Source: Porites lobata
Lineage: Eukaryota; Cnidaria; Anthozoa; Scleractinia; Poritidae
DNA length: 64,000 bases
Direction: 5' to 3'
Assembly: GCA_942486035.1 (NCBI GenBank)
Contig: CALNXK010000155.1
Location: forward strand, 1,037,501 to 1,101,500
The notes beneath the pieces are model-generated. The model worked only from the letters and a program-made list of their open reading frames with translations, did no database searches and was not told where the DNA came from. Positions 21,140-32,819 of the stretch are shown in pieces. A program made the position numbers and the translations under genes. Every line of letters starts with the position of its first letter. Within the stretch, counting starts at the first letter, position 1.

Positions 21140-22520
21140 TTCAGATGTCCAATGTCCATTGGTCAAACGTCAGACATCGAACAGCAGACATCGGAGATCG
21201 GACATCAGATATCGGACAACGCACCGATGTCCGATGTCTGATGTTTGATGTCCAATGTCCGATGTCTGATGTCTGATCTCCGATGTTTGATGTCCGATGT
21301 CTGATTTCTGAGGTCCGATGTCTGATATCTGATGCTGATGCCTGATATCTAAGGTCCGATGTCCGATTTCTGACTTCTGATGTCCGATATCCGCTCTCCG
21401 ATGTCCGATGTCCGATGTACGATGTACGATGTACGATTTCCGATGTCTGATGTCTGATATTGGAACTCGCTTCCTGGTTCTTGTAGGAGAACCACTAGTC
21501 TGAAGGAATTTAGGCGTTTTCATTTTTTCCCATAGTTTCATGAATTAGACGTTTACTAACCACCAGTTTATGTTTTTATGTTTTTTATGTTTGATGTTGT
21601 ACGTGTAATTCATTGGAGATACTAGCCTTTAGGCTACCCTAAAATCCGGAGTTAAATAAAGTTTCGTATGTATGTATGTATTTCTGATGTCCGATATTTG
21701 ATGTCCGATGTCTGATGCCTGAAGTCTCGTGTGTAATGTCCGATGTCTGACGTCTGATGTCCAGTGTGTTACGTGCACACATAGTGTCCGATGTCCGATG
21801 TCTGATGTCTGATGTCTGATGTCTGATGTCCGATGTCTGATGTCCGGTGTCCGACGTCTGATGTCTGAGGTCCGATATCTTATGTCTGATGTCTGATGTC
21901 TAATGTCCGATGTCTAACGTCTGATGTTCGGTGTGCAATGTCCGATGTCCGATTTTAGATGACCGATGTCTGATGTCTAATGTGCGATATTTGATGTCCG
22001 ATGTCTGATGTCTGATGTCCGGTGTGCTGTATGCGATGTCCGATGTGTTATGTCCAATGTCCGATGGCCGATGTCTGATGTCTGAGGTCCGATGTGTGAT
22101 GTCTGATGCCTGATGTCCAATGTCCCATTTCTGACGTCTTATGTCCGGTGTGCAATATCGGATGTCCGATGTGTGACGTCTGACGTCCCGTGTACGATGG
22201 CCGATGTCTGATATTTGATTTCTGATGCCTGATGTCCAATGTTTGATGTCCGATTTCTGATGTGTGATTTCTGATTTCTGATGTCTGATGTCTGATGTCT
22301 GATGTCTGAAGTCTGATACCTGATGTCAGATGTCTAAGGTTTGAGGTCTGACGTCTGATATCCGGTGTGCTATGTCCGATGTCTGATGTCTCATTTCGAT
22401 ATCCGATGTCCAATGTCAGATGTCAGATGTCCGTATCCGATGTTTGATATCCGTTGCTCAATGTCTGATGTCCGATGTCCGATGTCTAATGTCTGATCTT
22501 TGATGCCCGATTTCCGAAGT
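21140..22520. repeat. Heptamer satellite (TGATGTC/CGATGTC), copy A only
   Basis: Degenerate 7-bp units, mostly TGATGTC or CGATGTC. A short block on the opposite strand (GACATCG type, 21168-21220) precedes the main block, with a non-repetitive interruption at about 21465-21690. It lies within about 2.4 kb absent from copy B, which passes from CTTTTACTCCCC straight to GGTCATGAGTG near 48440. The long apparent peptides here (repeated SDIGHR) are artefacts of the repeat. Confidence 0.85.
21560..21690 (+). repeat. Possible LINE 3' tail inside the satellite
   Basis: The interruption ends ...GGAGTTAAATAAAGTTTCG followed by (TATG)n, like the 3' end of a non-LTR element with a microsatellite tail. 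No coding part remains. Confidence 0.3.
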
Positions 22521-23514
22521 CCTCTTCGGCCTTATAGAGAGTCCCTAGTTTTATTATGCTGACTGGAAAACCAAGGACCAACAGGAGGTGTCTGTCTTGG
22601 TGTGGTGTCCGTTAGAAATGGCCTTAGGAGTAAAAGGGACTTGGTGGGCAGGTGCCCATGCACCAACCTTTTTGGGGGGAGAATTCCTAAAGACCCCTAC
22701 AGAAGAATGAGCATCCCATCCAATGGAGTCGAGTACGGCACCAGTACAGTCTAGTCCATTAAATCATTGCGTAGTGAAAATTATTAGCTGCGCATAATTC
22801 CTTTATAATTGGGACTGAAGATATGAGCCTTTGCACGGGAACTTGACAAGTAAAATCTGCGGAGAGGACATTAAACTGACTTATGTGATGGCATGAAAGC
22901 GGAAAGGCCTGGGCGACTTCTAGAGCCAATGCCCTCTCCCCACATCATCTATCATGCTCATCATGAGACTCATTAGCATGCAATGAAAGCTTACCACACT
23001 CAACCAACGAACCCAGCAAAGTAATCAGCGCTTTCAAGCGATAGAATTCGTAGACCTACCCGTTCCAGAAAAACATGTCGACATCTTTTGCATTAATCTT
23101 TCCAAAGTTTTCTTCACAGAACATTCAGAGTTCTCTGGAAAGTGTTATGTTGTCGGTCACATCGCGATGCCTTTAATTCATAGTTTCGACGGTCTCCGCT
23201 AGGAACGCTTGGGACCATGATCCCGGCCCTATTTTGAACTAAATACGAAGAAAATAAAACGGCTTGCAGATTACCACTCTTGCTACTACGCAAGCTCCGG
23301 TAGTTATCACAGAGAAGAATAACAATAATCCAGAGAATCGCGAAATTTTTTGCATATCCTAAGATGTGGTATAGTCATGAGTGAAAAGAGCAAATTATAT
23401 AGTCATCATTGCAGGGTTAAAACTACGGTGAAGGTTTCGAAAAAGGAGTTTAACAGTAACAATAATTTCACATGCATAAATTCTCTGCACTTTACTAAAG
23501 TTATTGTATAATAG

Positions 23515-24036
23515 CTTTACAGGTCAGAAAAGGAGTCTACGATAACGGGAGCCAACTTGATCTCTTTGATCCAGAGGGACAAAACTACATCAAAATTCCT
23601 TCAGAAGATTTCAGTCATAACGGTATGCAAGCAAATTCGTTATCTCAGTAGTAACTAAAACAGCCGCCGTCCATGTGAGAGAAAACGCTTCACAGCCGGT
23701 TTCTACTATAACGGCCTCTGTTTTCGTCCCGCTGGAGATATTTACTCTAACTTGTGCTACCCGCGGTGTTGACATACAAATCCCTTAAACTGATCTTCAT
23801 ACATTTCCTTACAGAATTAGTTCAGTTTTTATTCAACCTTTTTTGTGATTTTGTCCTGATAACTTAAGGAGAAAATTGAGAAAACAGTTTAAGCATGTAT
23901 GAAGCCGTGCTTTTGCCGTTATCACGTTAGTATGGATCGCTTTTTTTTCAGGTTCAATTTTTCTCGGTGTCATCTATAAAAGACTCCAAGAACTGTTTCT
24001 CGTAAACCAAACGAATACAATGGTTAACAAAACAAG
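23515..24036 (+). CDS. Copy A exons 8-9: GAIN middle part
   Basis: Exon 8 (23515-23622) uses acceptor ATAATAG. The alternative AG eight bases downstream would give a stop, so phase decides. It encodes ALQVRKGVYDNGSQ, then DLFDPEGQNYIKIPSEDFS, typical of GAIN subdomain B. Exon 9 (23952-24036) encodes GSIFLGVIYKRLQELF... and ends in phase 2 before GTCAGT. Confidence 0.7.
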
Positions 24037-24496
24037 GTCAGTACTAGCTAGTCTAACTAGCTTTCGGAACACTCGAGAGTACAAGCAAGCTATGTCTAGC
24101 TAGCTGCAAAATATTTAATGTCGGGGTCCACTGTCGTACGTTCTTCTTGTTCTAAGACTTTTAACTGTAGGTTTCTTGAGGTCTTTAAAGAATTGATGTG
24201 TTTGTGCACATTTTCTGTCCAAACTCTGTTCCAAAGTGAGGTTTTCCTTACGAAAGGACACTATTCTCCACCCTAATCTACATACAAACCAGCACTAAAA
24301 TGGAATCCGTGTTACAGAATGGTTTTTTAGTGGGCATATTCTTAACCGTCACTTACACTGCTACATTAACTTAGGGAGAGATACCAGGTCTTAACGTTTT
24401 TCGCCTATGGACCTATAATAATCTCTCTTTATGCTATTTAGAAAAAGTGGATTTCTTCAGTGACTCTCAAGTGTTATTATTTCCTTTGCTTTTCAG

Positions 24497-24632
24497 CAAG
24501 AGTCTCAACACTATGATCATGTCACCAACAATTAATACTCATCCTTCAACGTTGCAGGGAAACGTCACACTGTCACACTTCCTAGGTTATCTAATTATTC
24601 GCATACCTGGATATCTACGGGATAGTTACTGA
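24497..24632 (+). CDS. Copy A exon 10 (broken): GAIN strand without splice donor, reads into TGA
   Basis: Begins after TTTTCAG and encodes SKSLNTMIMSPTINTH, then LQGNVTL. In copy B the exon continues VFLNVM|GTAAGC. Here about 42 bases, including that donor, are replaced by GTCACA, forming a direct repeat of GTCACACT. The frame then runs SHFLGYLIIR... to TGA at 24630-24632. The nearest substitute donor, CTAG|GTTATC, would put exon 11 out of frame. Confidence 0.75.
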
Positions 24633-24881
24633 CAGTACGTACTGACATGGCCATTAATTCAATAAATCCTTAAGCCAATGCGTATTTTTGCTCTGGACTT
24701 ACCCTAACAAATTCTTAGGCTCGTATAACTCAACAAAACCCCTTTTGTTGGTACTTCATCACATTAAGTTCTTTATTCGTAGAGGAATATCTAATATTTT
24801 AAAACCTGATGCCACGTTTTGACGAGCTAAACTGAGATGTACTGAAAATCATAACAGGGTTCGTTTGATTTTCGATTTTAG

Positions 24882-26612
24882 AAGGCAACAAGGAAAAGAG
24901 AGTGTGTATTTTGGAACTTTTTGGAACACAGGTAAATTGAACCGCAAGTGCGACACAATTGTATAAAAGAAAATTCGCCACTTTAAAAAGAGAAAGAAAC
25001 TGGGACGAGCTAACTGTTGCTTCAAACAGGGGAAAAAATTGGCCTATAGCTGACCGGTGCGTCTCCAACAACAATCCCATAAACAATTGCGGGATACATT
25101 TCCGCTCCAGTTTTCTTCTCGTTTCTAAAGTTGTGAATGCCTATTCGTATAAAACTTGGATTGCAATTTTGGGTTAACAATGACAGGGGTTTTCGCTACT
25201 TTTAAGGTCTTTTTTATTGTTTAAGGTGACGTGCCTCTATTATTCGAGAAACAAAGGTTGCGATTACCGATGCGTAGCCAGATCATCGACCTCGAAATTC
25301 AAATCTTCGTAAGCCACTGTAGCGTAACAAGTGCCGACTTAGCGGTGAAGTTCACAGTCTTATAGATTTGGCATATGGATTAGACTTATAATTTGGGGAA
25401 GAAGTAGATGGGAAATCGTAAATGGTTTAACTACGGTGGAAATGCACCTCATCTATTTTACAGACGGTACACGTAAATACGAAGAAACGACAAACAATTC
25501 AAGTTAAATAGCCTGAGAAAACATCCTACATTTGGCGACGCTACCACTGGTTCATCCGCCAAATGACGTCTGAGAAACGAGCCCAGAAATTCCATACTGA
25601 TGACGCGTCACTACCCAGAACTGGGTAGTGCTTTTGATTGGTCGTACCGCGGGGGAAATATGATTCAATCAATCAGAAGCACTACCCAGATCTGGGTAGT
25701 GACGCGTCATCAGTATGGAATTTCTGCGGTCGTTTCTCACACGTCATTTGGTGGCGAAACCACGTAGCGTAGCCAAATGTCGGCTGTTTTCTCAGGCTAC
25801 AAGTTAAATAGATCAGAACTAAAAGGACTAAAAACCCCAGCTGTAAGGTCTGTCAAGAAGCAACCAGTTCGCTGTTTACAAGCACGGGGGAGGAGTTGAA
25901 CTCGGGGTGGCCGAGAAACTTCAAATCCAGCTTTTGTTAGGAGGAGATTTATATCCGAGTTCTTCTTAAAGCCTGCCGACAGTTGTCCACACCGCTTCCC
26001 TAGATACAAAATAATTTATCCCGCGAAGTCTGTCACAGCTTTAGTTAGCGCCTTAATGTGATAAGACAGGACAGGATGAGATGATATGATATGACATGAC
26101 ACGGGATTGTTGTGTTCCACACTTTAGTTAGCTAGTGAACTGTCCCAGTTAGGAACTAGAAATACGTATATCGCGTATCCCTGTAAAGCTCGAGGGAGTG
26201 TGGCACATTAAATGCTAGGAATGTTAGCGTTGAAGAGAAATTGAATAAATGGTGTACCGACGGAGGGCGAGTTTTAACAGCGGATCCAATATTGGAAGCT
26301 GGGATATCGAAGTACTCCGTCTCCTTTTGGTTGGAGCATTTTCAAACCCAGTCCCCTGGCTTTGAAAATGAACGGCAAGGTCGAAAACGGCAGTTTTTAC
26401 TTTTAAAAGTAAAAAAGTTGCCTGCTTGTGCTGGTGACTTATTTTATTGTTCGTGAAGCCCTGTAGGTTGGTCAGGACGAGGATGTCATGTCAAATGGTT
26501 GAATGACTCCAGGACAGAATGCAGCTGCAATCACTTAACTCACTTTGCAGTTCTAATGCAGTTTGACACATTTTCTGAACCGAAAACTGGCCAATACAGT
26601 AGATTGCAAAAT
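24882..26612 (+). CDS. Copy A exons 11-12: GPS motif, cut off from upstream frame
   Basis: Exon 11 (24882-24931) encodes KATRKRECVFWNFLEH. Exon 12 (26459-26612) encodes SPVGWSGRGCHVKWL, then ECSCNHLTHFAVLMQ. Together they carry the four GPS cysteines, both tryptophans and the HL^T cleavage tripeptide. The acceptor GTGAAG is chosen because only it restores phase 2. The exon 12 end is either before GTAGGG (used here) or before GTAAGT 27 nt later; both are phase 0. Confidence 0.7.
25509..25799. mobile_element. Mutator-like MITE, copy A
   Basis: 291 bp with long inverted arms starting TAGCCTGAGAAAACA and a 9-bp target duplication CAAGTTAAA (25500-25508, 25800-25808). Inner palindromes ACTACCCAGA/TCTGGGTAGT lie on both arms. 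Non-coding. Also present in copy B, so it predates the duplication. Confidence 0.75.
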
Positions 26613-27054
26613 GTAGGGTACAAGACAGAAAGAACAGAAGTAAGTTTGTAGGGTCTGGAAAGGAGGGTCCTGAACGCACATCCCAAACTTTTTTCATCGC
26701 TATTTCGAATATCATTTTTTTCCAAACTCGCATCCGTGGCCAAATTTCAGCTTATCTTACTTCTCGTCTGGCAGTCACATTCTGTGTCCCGTCAACGTTT
26801 TCCCAAATCCCGCACTGTATTTTGTTCACATCCTGTTTCCCGGAAATACCCTTCCAGACACCGAGGAAAGGCTGGCCACACCATCGGGGTCTACATCCAC
26901 TACTTTCTAACTACCCGCTTCCCGTCAAATATCGAATCCTATCAATGTCTTCCCAAATCCCGCACTGTATTTTGTCAAGATCCCGGATCGGCAGTATCCT
27001 TCCAGACCCTGTGTTTTGGTTTTCTAGTCGATTAATCATGTTGTTATACAACAT

Positions 27055-27299
27055 GCGTTATTGGGGTCACTCAGGCGGGTTTCGGGGAGCAAACCTGAGT
27101 GCAAGACAAGAGAGAGGGGGAAAAAGAGAAAAATAACGCCTGTAGACAGGTTATTGTTCTCTCTCTTCGAAACGTTCATCTGGCGAACGCTGGTTTCTAT
27201 TGGGAGAGAGAGAGGCAACATTTCTCTCTTTTCCCTCCTCTCTCTTGTCTAACGCCTCCTACTGGCGTCTTAAAACCCGCCTGAGCACCCCAATAACGC
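27055..27299. mobile_element. 245-bp hairpin MITE, copy A
   Basis: Ends GCGTTATTGGGGT and GGCGGGTTT are mirrored as AAACCCGCC and ACCCCAATAACGC. The interior is rich in GAGAGA/TCTCTC and also folds back. Present in both copies (52149-52393). Confidence 0.65.
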
Positions 27300-27730
27300 C
27301 TGTTGAGTAGCCTAAGAATAAATAGTTGCGCCTAGAAAATTATCGTTTTATTGTGTAACAGTGGCGTTTTTATAAGCGTGTTTTTGAGGACACTTTTTCT
27401 TAAAAATCGAAATGCCGCCAAAATCATCAAATGACCCGGTTTCACTGCATTTGTGAGGCCTAATCTCGTAACCGTACGGACGGAGAATATCACTTTTATT
27501 TGTCCTGCAAATATTTAATTAAAAAGTGAACAGATCTTACAAAAGAAAGAGGTTATACCTCGAAATGTTTTTGAGAACAAATTCGGCGAAAAATAAGCCT
27601 GGGTGCCAGCTGCTGGAAAGAACGTCGGGCTCTTGAGAGCAAGATTAGCCTGCATGTAAGGGGGGCATCCATTCATGCATGTGTCTGGTACGGTGGAGAT
27701 TAAATGGTTTTTCGGTTGTTTTGTATGTAG

Positions 27731-28502
27731 AAAGATGAAAAGGTGCTGAATATTCTGACCCAGTTGGGTCTTACCCTTTCCTTAATCGGAATCATAGCGA
27801 CAATAATCTGCTACGCATTTCTGACGTAAGTACATCTAATATCTTTTTAAAACATAATCAAATGTTTCAACACGACTCCTTAAGCCCAAATTTTGAACGT
27901 TATCCCTTCTTAGTCTTTAATTTTTTCTTCTCTTCTCTTTTCTTATCTCATGATATCTTATCTTATCTTGTCTTGTCTTGTACTTTATTCTAATGCTTTG
28001 TATTGTATTGTGTAACATTGCATTGTAGGGTAGTGTAATGTATTGCATTGTATTTTACTGTGTTGAATTGTAATGTATTGTATTGTATTATATGATAATT
28101 TGTTTTGTATAGAGCGTTTTCATATGACGTAACGGAGACCATAATAAAAAAAAAAAAAAAAATAAAAACTATAAAAAGGCGGCCATGTTGGTGTTCCAAA
28201 CCAGTCTTGTGGGAGTTGAACTCTTTTCTTATGTAAACACTTTCTTTTGTTCCAATAAATTTGCATAGAAACTGGTCACGTGAACGGAAAGACGCTTTAT
28301 TGCGTTGCATTGCTATAATACACATTTAGAGACATTCCTTTGTTAGACCCACCCAGAGTGGTTTTGTTGAAGACAATATAGTTGTTTATCTTTACACAGC
28401 GATATTAAAGCACCACTGTCACAAATCCGGATAAGTCTTGTCGCTTCCCTTGGAGTGGGCCAAATAATCTTCCTCGCAGGCATTGGAGCAACTGAAAACA
28501 AG
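27731..28502 (+). CDS. Copy A exons 13-14: TM1 and TM2
   Basis: Exon 13 (27731-27825) encodes KDEKVLNILTQ, then GLTLSLIGIIATIICYAFL (TM1). Exon 14 (28400-28502) encodes DIKAPLSQIRISLVASLG, then VGQIIFLAGIGATENK (TM2). Donors are GTAAGT and GTGAGA. Confidence 0.8.
27900..28100. repeat. TCTTA/TATTG pentamer microsatellite, copy A
   Basis: Runs of TCTTATCTTA... then TGTATTGTATTG... in the intron between TM1 and TM2. A similar run at 54210-54480 in copy B is interrupted by a G/C-richer insert at about 54312-54378. Confidence 0.6.
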
Positions 28503-28544
28503 GTGAGAACTCTTTTAAGCGCTGATCATAATCACTTTAGGCAA

Positions 28545-28744
28545 TTGACCTCTACAGAAAATACCATAATGTACCATAATACTCTTCGTTAGTCACTCCA
28601 AAAGTTTGCTGGAGCATTCTTTTCATTTTCCGTCGTGGGGCCATTTTAACTCCCAAGAGAAACTGAAGACAATGCTTATGCAAAATTTTGGAGTGACTAG
28701 CAAGAAGTATTATGGTGTGTTATGGCATTTTCTGTAGTGGTCAA
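28545..28744. mobile_element. Palindromic ~200-bp MITE, copy A
   Basis: Nearly fully self-complementary. Arms start TTGACCNCTACAGAAAATRCC and continue through CACTCCAAAA to the centre. Related copies are at 54908-55106 and 62072-62268. Confidence 0.65.
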
Positions 28745-29859
28745 TTCGTCACTTAAGCAACGAGAAGTGAAATAGGCCGGATTAACATTCGCGAAGACTT
28801 GGGACTGTTACTAGTAACACGGAAAAAAGGCCAATATCTGACCAGCGCGTTCCCAGTAATTATAAGGGACCTTAAGATCTAACAACGAGACCGCAACGAG
28901 AACGTCAAAGAAAACAATAGCTTTAATAAGCAAAACAACAATTTTGCTCGTGCATCACACTTTTTGTACATTTCTCTTGCTGTTTTTGCACGACTACGAC
29001 GTGAAATTGCGTAATTTCGTGTTTTACGGAGAACGTAAACAAGTAACGGCGAAATTTTATTTCTCTTTCTGAACTTGGATATGGTCCCTTGGAATTCAAC
29101 TTCAGGAGGGTTAGCCTACATTTGACGAAGTAAGCGGGTAGGAATAATCGCGAAAAAAGACTAAAAGAACGCAAATTTACTTTTTACGAGACGTTCTCGT
29201 TGCCTTGGCATCGTTGGATCTTAAAGTCCCTATTAAGGATCCCAGAAACAATTCCTGGAAGCATATCTGCTCCACTTTCCTTCTCGTTTCTAAGGGCTGT
29301 TTACGTGGAGGTGGGGGACCCCAGGTAGGTGAGGTAACCTGCTATGGTGGGGTAACCGACTTGTCCATGTAATTTCTCATATTGTCATCCCACCTATCAT
29401 GTAAGAGCGATCAAATGAATATCAGAGATTGTATGGACAGGCGGGTTTCCCCACCAAAGCGGGTTACCTCACCTATTTTGGGTCCTCCATCTAAAAAGGC
29501 CCTAGGGTAGCAAATTCAGTCCACATACTGTACTTTAAATGTCTGACGTTTTTTTGTGGATGCCATTTACTATTACTGAAATGGAAACATAGGGCAAGAT
29601 GGGGTGTTAAAAATTACCCGCGGTCAATTTAATAGAACTTTTACAAGTGCATTTTACAAGTGTAGCTATTGTTTTCAGACTCTAAAACAATAATGGCTAC
29701 GCTTGTGAATTACTCTTGTAAAAGTCTGTTACATTGAAGCCTGGTCAATCTAAGTATCGAAGGTTTCTGGGGTGTTTTCCTGGAATTTTTCGTCCTGGAA
29801 ACTAAAGGTACAAGGTGATAACATTGTCCTTCCAATATGCGAGTTTTGACTATATGTTG

Positions 29860-30744
29860 TAGCCTGAAATTCATCCGATTGCTTCGAGTCGTTTTCTCCT
29901 CTCAACAACGTCTGAATCGACCGGCCGTTAATGCCGTCCAGTGACGTCACTCACTACCCGAAAACCGGGTAGTGATTTTGATTGGTTGATTGCCTAAACA
30001 TTCGCATAATTATGTATAATTATGAAAAATTTAGCGGGATTGTCGCTTGACCGCATCCCTGGCATTCTTTCGCGTAGTTCAAACATTTCGATAAGCTTAA
30101 TCTTTATCTTAAACAGCAAAATTGTCCTTGTCTTCGAAACTGAAATGCTAAATTGAACTGCTAATGAAGAATCATTGCGGGGAGTCGGTAGGTTTTTCAT
30201 TTGGAGCCAATTTGTTGTTTCGTGATTTTGTTTACGCGAAGTTTTCTGAGATCAATATTATAATTCGACCTTCTTGCTATTTTTACCGTCAAGTGTTATG
30301 ATTCTGTTAGCTTTTCTTTCTTGTTTCCTTGTTTTTTTCTTCGTTAAGGACCAAATAGGCTTTTTTTCAATTTTTTAACAAATCATTGTGTTTTTGAACT
30401 AAGTGTTCCGCGTGTGTGTTAATTTCATTGCGTGATTGCGACCTAGTTTGATAATAGAATTCAGTATAACCGGTTCAGAGATCTTCAGAGTTGTACTGCA
30501 TGCGGTTGGTAGTTTGAACGTTAAACATGAACTACGATCGAAAAAATAAAGCAATTCTGTACCATGCAGACATTTCCAAACGATATTTCTCGGTTTGCCA
30601 CTTCAAAATCGTGTTTTAGTTTTTGCATGAATTAAAGCAAAGGCCAAGGAGTGGTGACGTCACTGGATGGCATTAACGGCCGGTCGATTCAGACGTTGTT
30701 GAGAGGAGAAAACGACTCGAAGCTATCGGATGAATTTCAGGCTA
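29860..30744. mobile_element. 885-bp Mutator-like MITE, copy A only
   Basis: Inverted arms of about 90 bp with two or three mismatches, starting TAGCCTGAAATTCATCCGA. The 9-bp target duplication is TATATGTTG (29851-29859, 30745-30753). It shares the TAGCCTGA terminus and the ACTACCC...GGGTAGT inner palindrome with 25509-25799, so the two are related. No transposase frame. Confidence 0.85.
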
Positions 30745-30763
30745 TATATGTTGTACTTTGCAG

Positions 30764-30914
30764 GGCGTCTGTGTGACAGCAGCGGCCCTGATTCAATATT
30801 TCCTTATGACGGCTTTCTGTTGGATGTTAATGGAGGGAATTTATCTTTACTTGTTTGTTGTCAAAGTTTACAACGTTAGCAGTAAGATGAAAATTTGTCA
30901 CGGAATTTCATGGG
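30764..30914 (+). CDS. Copy A exon 15: TM3 and second intracellular loop
   Basis: Encodes GVCVTAAALIQYFLM, then WMLMEGIYLYLFVVKVYN, the most recognisable TM3 signature of family B2 receptors. The early Cys is expected to bond with the ECL2 Cys in exon 17. Its acceptor CTTTGCAG survives, but a MITE ends at 30744, so the branch-point region has been displaced. Confidence 0.85.
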
Positions 30915-31352
30915 GTAGGTGTAAAGGGATAAATTTGCATTTTAATTTCTCAAGGTTTGGGCAAAGACGAGGATGAAACTAGTGTCGGACGTAAGACTGA
31001 ATGTAACGGCGAAAAAAGGAACACAATAGCGTCAACGTTTCAATTAAATTTTATCGAAGAAGCCAAATTGACAGACCCAAGTTTCAAATTTTGTTCCTGA
31101 TAAATCCCTGAAACTCATTTTCTGACGACCTTTGCATAAATGACATTCTAATGTTATCGATGTTTCACCTTATAGTTGTCGACAATTATCCTCGCGAATA
31201 CTTCAACGTGTGTTTAAAGTTTCATGCTTGTTATTCAGTGTGTGTAGAGTGTTGTTCGCACTTTTGAGTTTATGCGTTAAACCCGAATTAATATTTTGAA
31301 TGTTCATGTAAATTTTATAATTGCACTCCTCCCGCCACACCTTTTACTTCAG

Positions 31353-32474
31353 GCTTTCCTGCAGCAATGGTCACTTTATCGCTCAGTGTTGCTGCCGGGA
31401 TGGACGGAATCACAAGTTTTGTCAGCGATGAATAGTAAGAAGTAAAGAGCTGAAAAGTAGAATACGTAAAGATACATCGTTTTCGTTTACCTATAAGAGT
31501 GAAATACCCATACCCTTTCTCGTACATACACCATTTGCCCTTCGTTACGGGGAAATCAGTTTTTATTAGTATAGGTAATGGCATGATTTGTTGTGATATT
31601 TGGCATAAATACCACGAGTGATATTTCGAAATTGTTGTACGTTATTTAACGAGCCGTTAGAAGACCTCTTTGAAATATAACGAGTGGTATTTTTGCCAAA
31701 TATCACGTACAAATCATGCTATTATTTGTTTATACTACTACCCCCAAGAGGTTTGTAATTTTCACATGTAGGTATTTCGAGTTAAGCTGAAATACCACTG
31801 CTCTAATATAAGCCAATCAAATTGCAGAAATTTCTCATGTAGTAGTATAAACGTGTAAATATTATTGATTTTAATAAATTTATATCAACAGTTTCGCCAA
31901 GAGAGCAAACATTTGATTTTGTAGCATAGTCATTAAGGATTTTTTCATAAGTAAGGCCAATTTCTATAGCAGTTTATCGAAAACAATATTCTTTAGTGCG
32001 AATGAAGTTTCATTTTGCTTGGGTGAATGTTCGTATATGAGAATAGATATATCAGTTAACATTTGTCCTTTTGATTTCCAACACGCACACACACTGGAAG
32101 ATTTTATAATTTATTTTGTTTTCGTTTTAGCTGCTGGATTTCTTCTTCTAACGGATTGATCTGGATATTCATCTCGTTTGTTCTTGCAATTGAGATCGTA
32201 AGTTCACTCAGTATTTTTTTTTAATCTGATAAAAAAAATAGTGACACGAAAACGCACTAAAAGAAAAACAAAGAAAGTGGTTTAAAGGATTTGTTTTAAC
32301 GACAAAGATTACCTCAGTCACCATCACGTGGGCGGTGTTCTGATATTCCAATTTAGGTTTTCTATTTTCTCAACTCTGTTATTTTTTTCAGATAAACTTG
32401 TTGATTTTGGTGAGAGTTATAAGAGAAATGACAAAAATGGAACAAACAAAGGACAACCAAGGAGAACAGATAAG
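31353..32474 (+). CDS. Copy A exons 16-18: TM4, ECL2/TM5, ICL3
   Basis: Exon 16 (31353-31434) encodes GFPAAMVTLSLSVAAG (TM4). Exon 17 (32131-32197) encodes YCWISSSNGLIWIFIS, then FVLAIEI (ECL2 Cys and TM5). Exon 18 (32392-32474) encodes INLLILVRVIREMTKMEQ, then TKDNQGEQIR (TM5 end and ICL3). Phases are 1-2, 2-0 and 0-2. Confidence 0.8.
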
Positions 32475-32819
32475 GTCTCACAGATTTTATTGCTTGTTTT
32501 AACAGGCATGTGTAAGTACATGTAATATACTGTATTTGTTACACGCCCGGCTTGAATGAAGCAAAGATTCCTTTTGAGAACAAAACATTGTTTGGTCGTT
32601 AAGTGGTCATGTCATTACATTATCACTACTCAAACTGCTCTATTGTGTGCAATTCCCTTCGTTTTTAATTGACGACACAATGACTTAGCTGCAACAACAC
32701 CATCGGCATTCCACTGATGGCGGGTAAGGCTAAAAAAGTTGGGACGTTGGAAACAACGATTCGTCTGTTTATCTTCGAGATTTATGTATATTTAATTGAA
32801 TATCTTATTTATTTTGCAG

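Noticed and set aside
21170..22413. Long minus-strand open frames with repeated SDIGHR-type peptides
   Set aside because: They fall entirely in the degenerate 7-bp satellite, where a 21-base (7-codon) period keeps frames open by chance; absent from copy B.
21140..22520. CRISPR-like regular repeats
   Set aside because: Units are 7 bp without spacers and the genome is eukaryotic; this is a satellite.
27990..28325. Minus-strand 111-codon frame rich in Tyr, Asn and Thr
   Set aside because: Produced by the TATTG pentamer microsatellite; no family motif or splice context.
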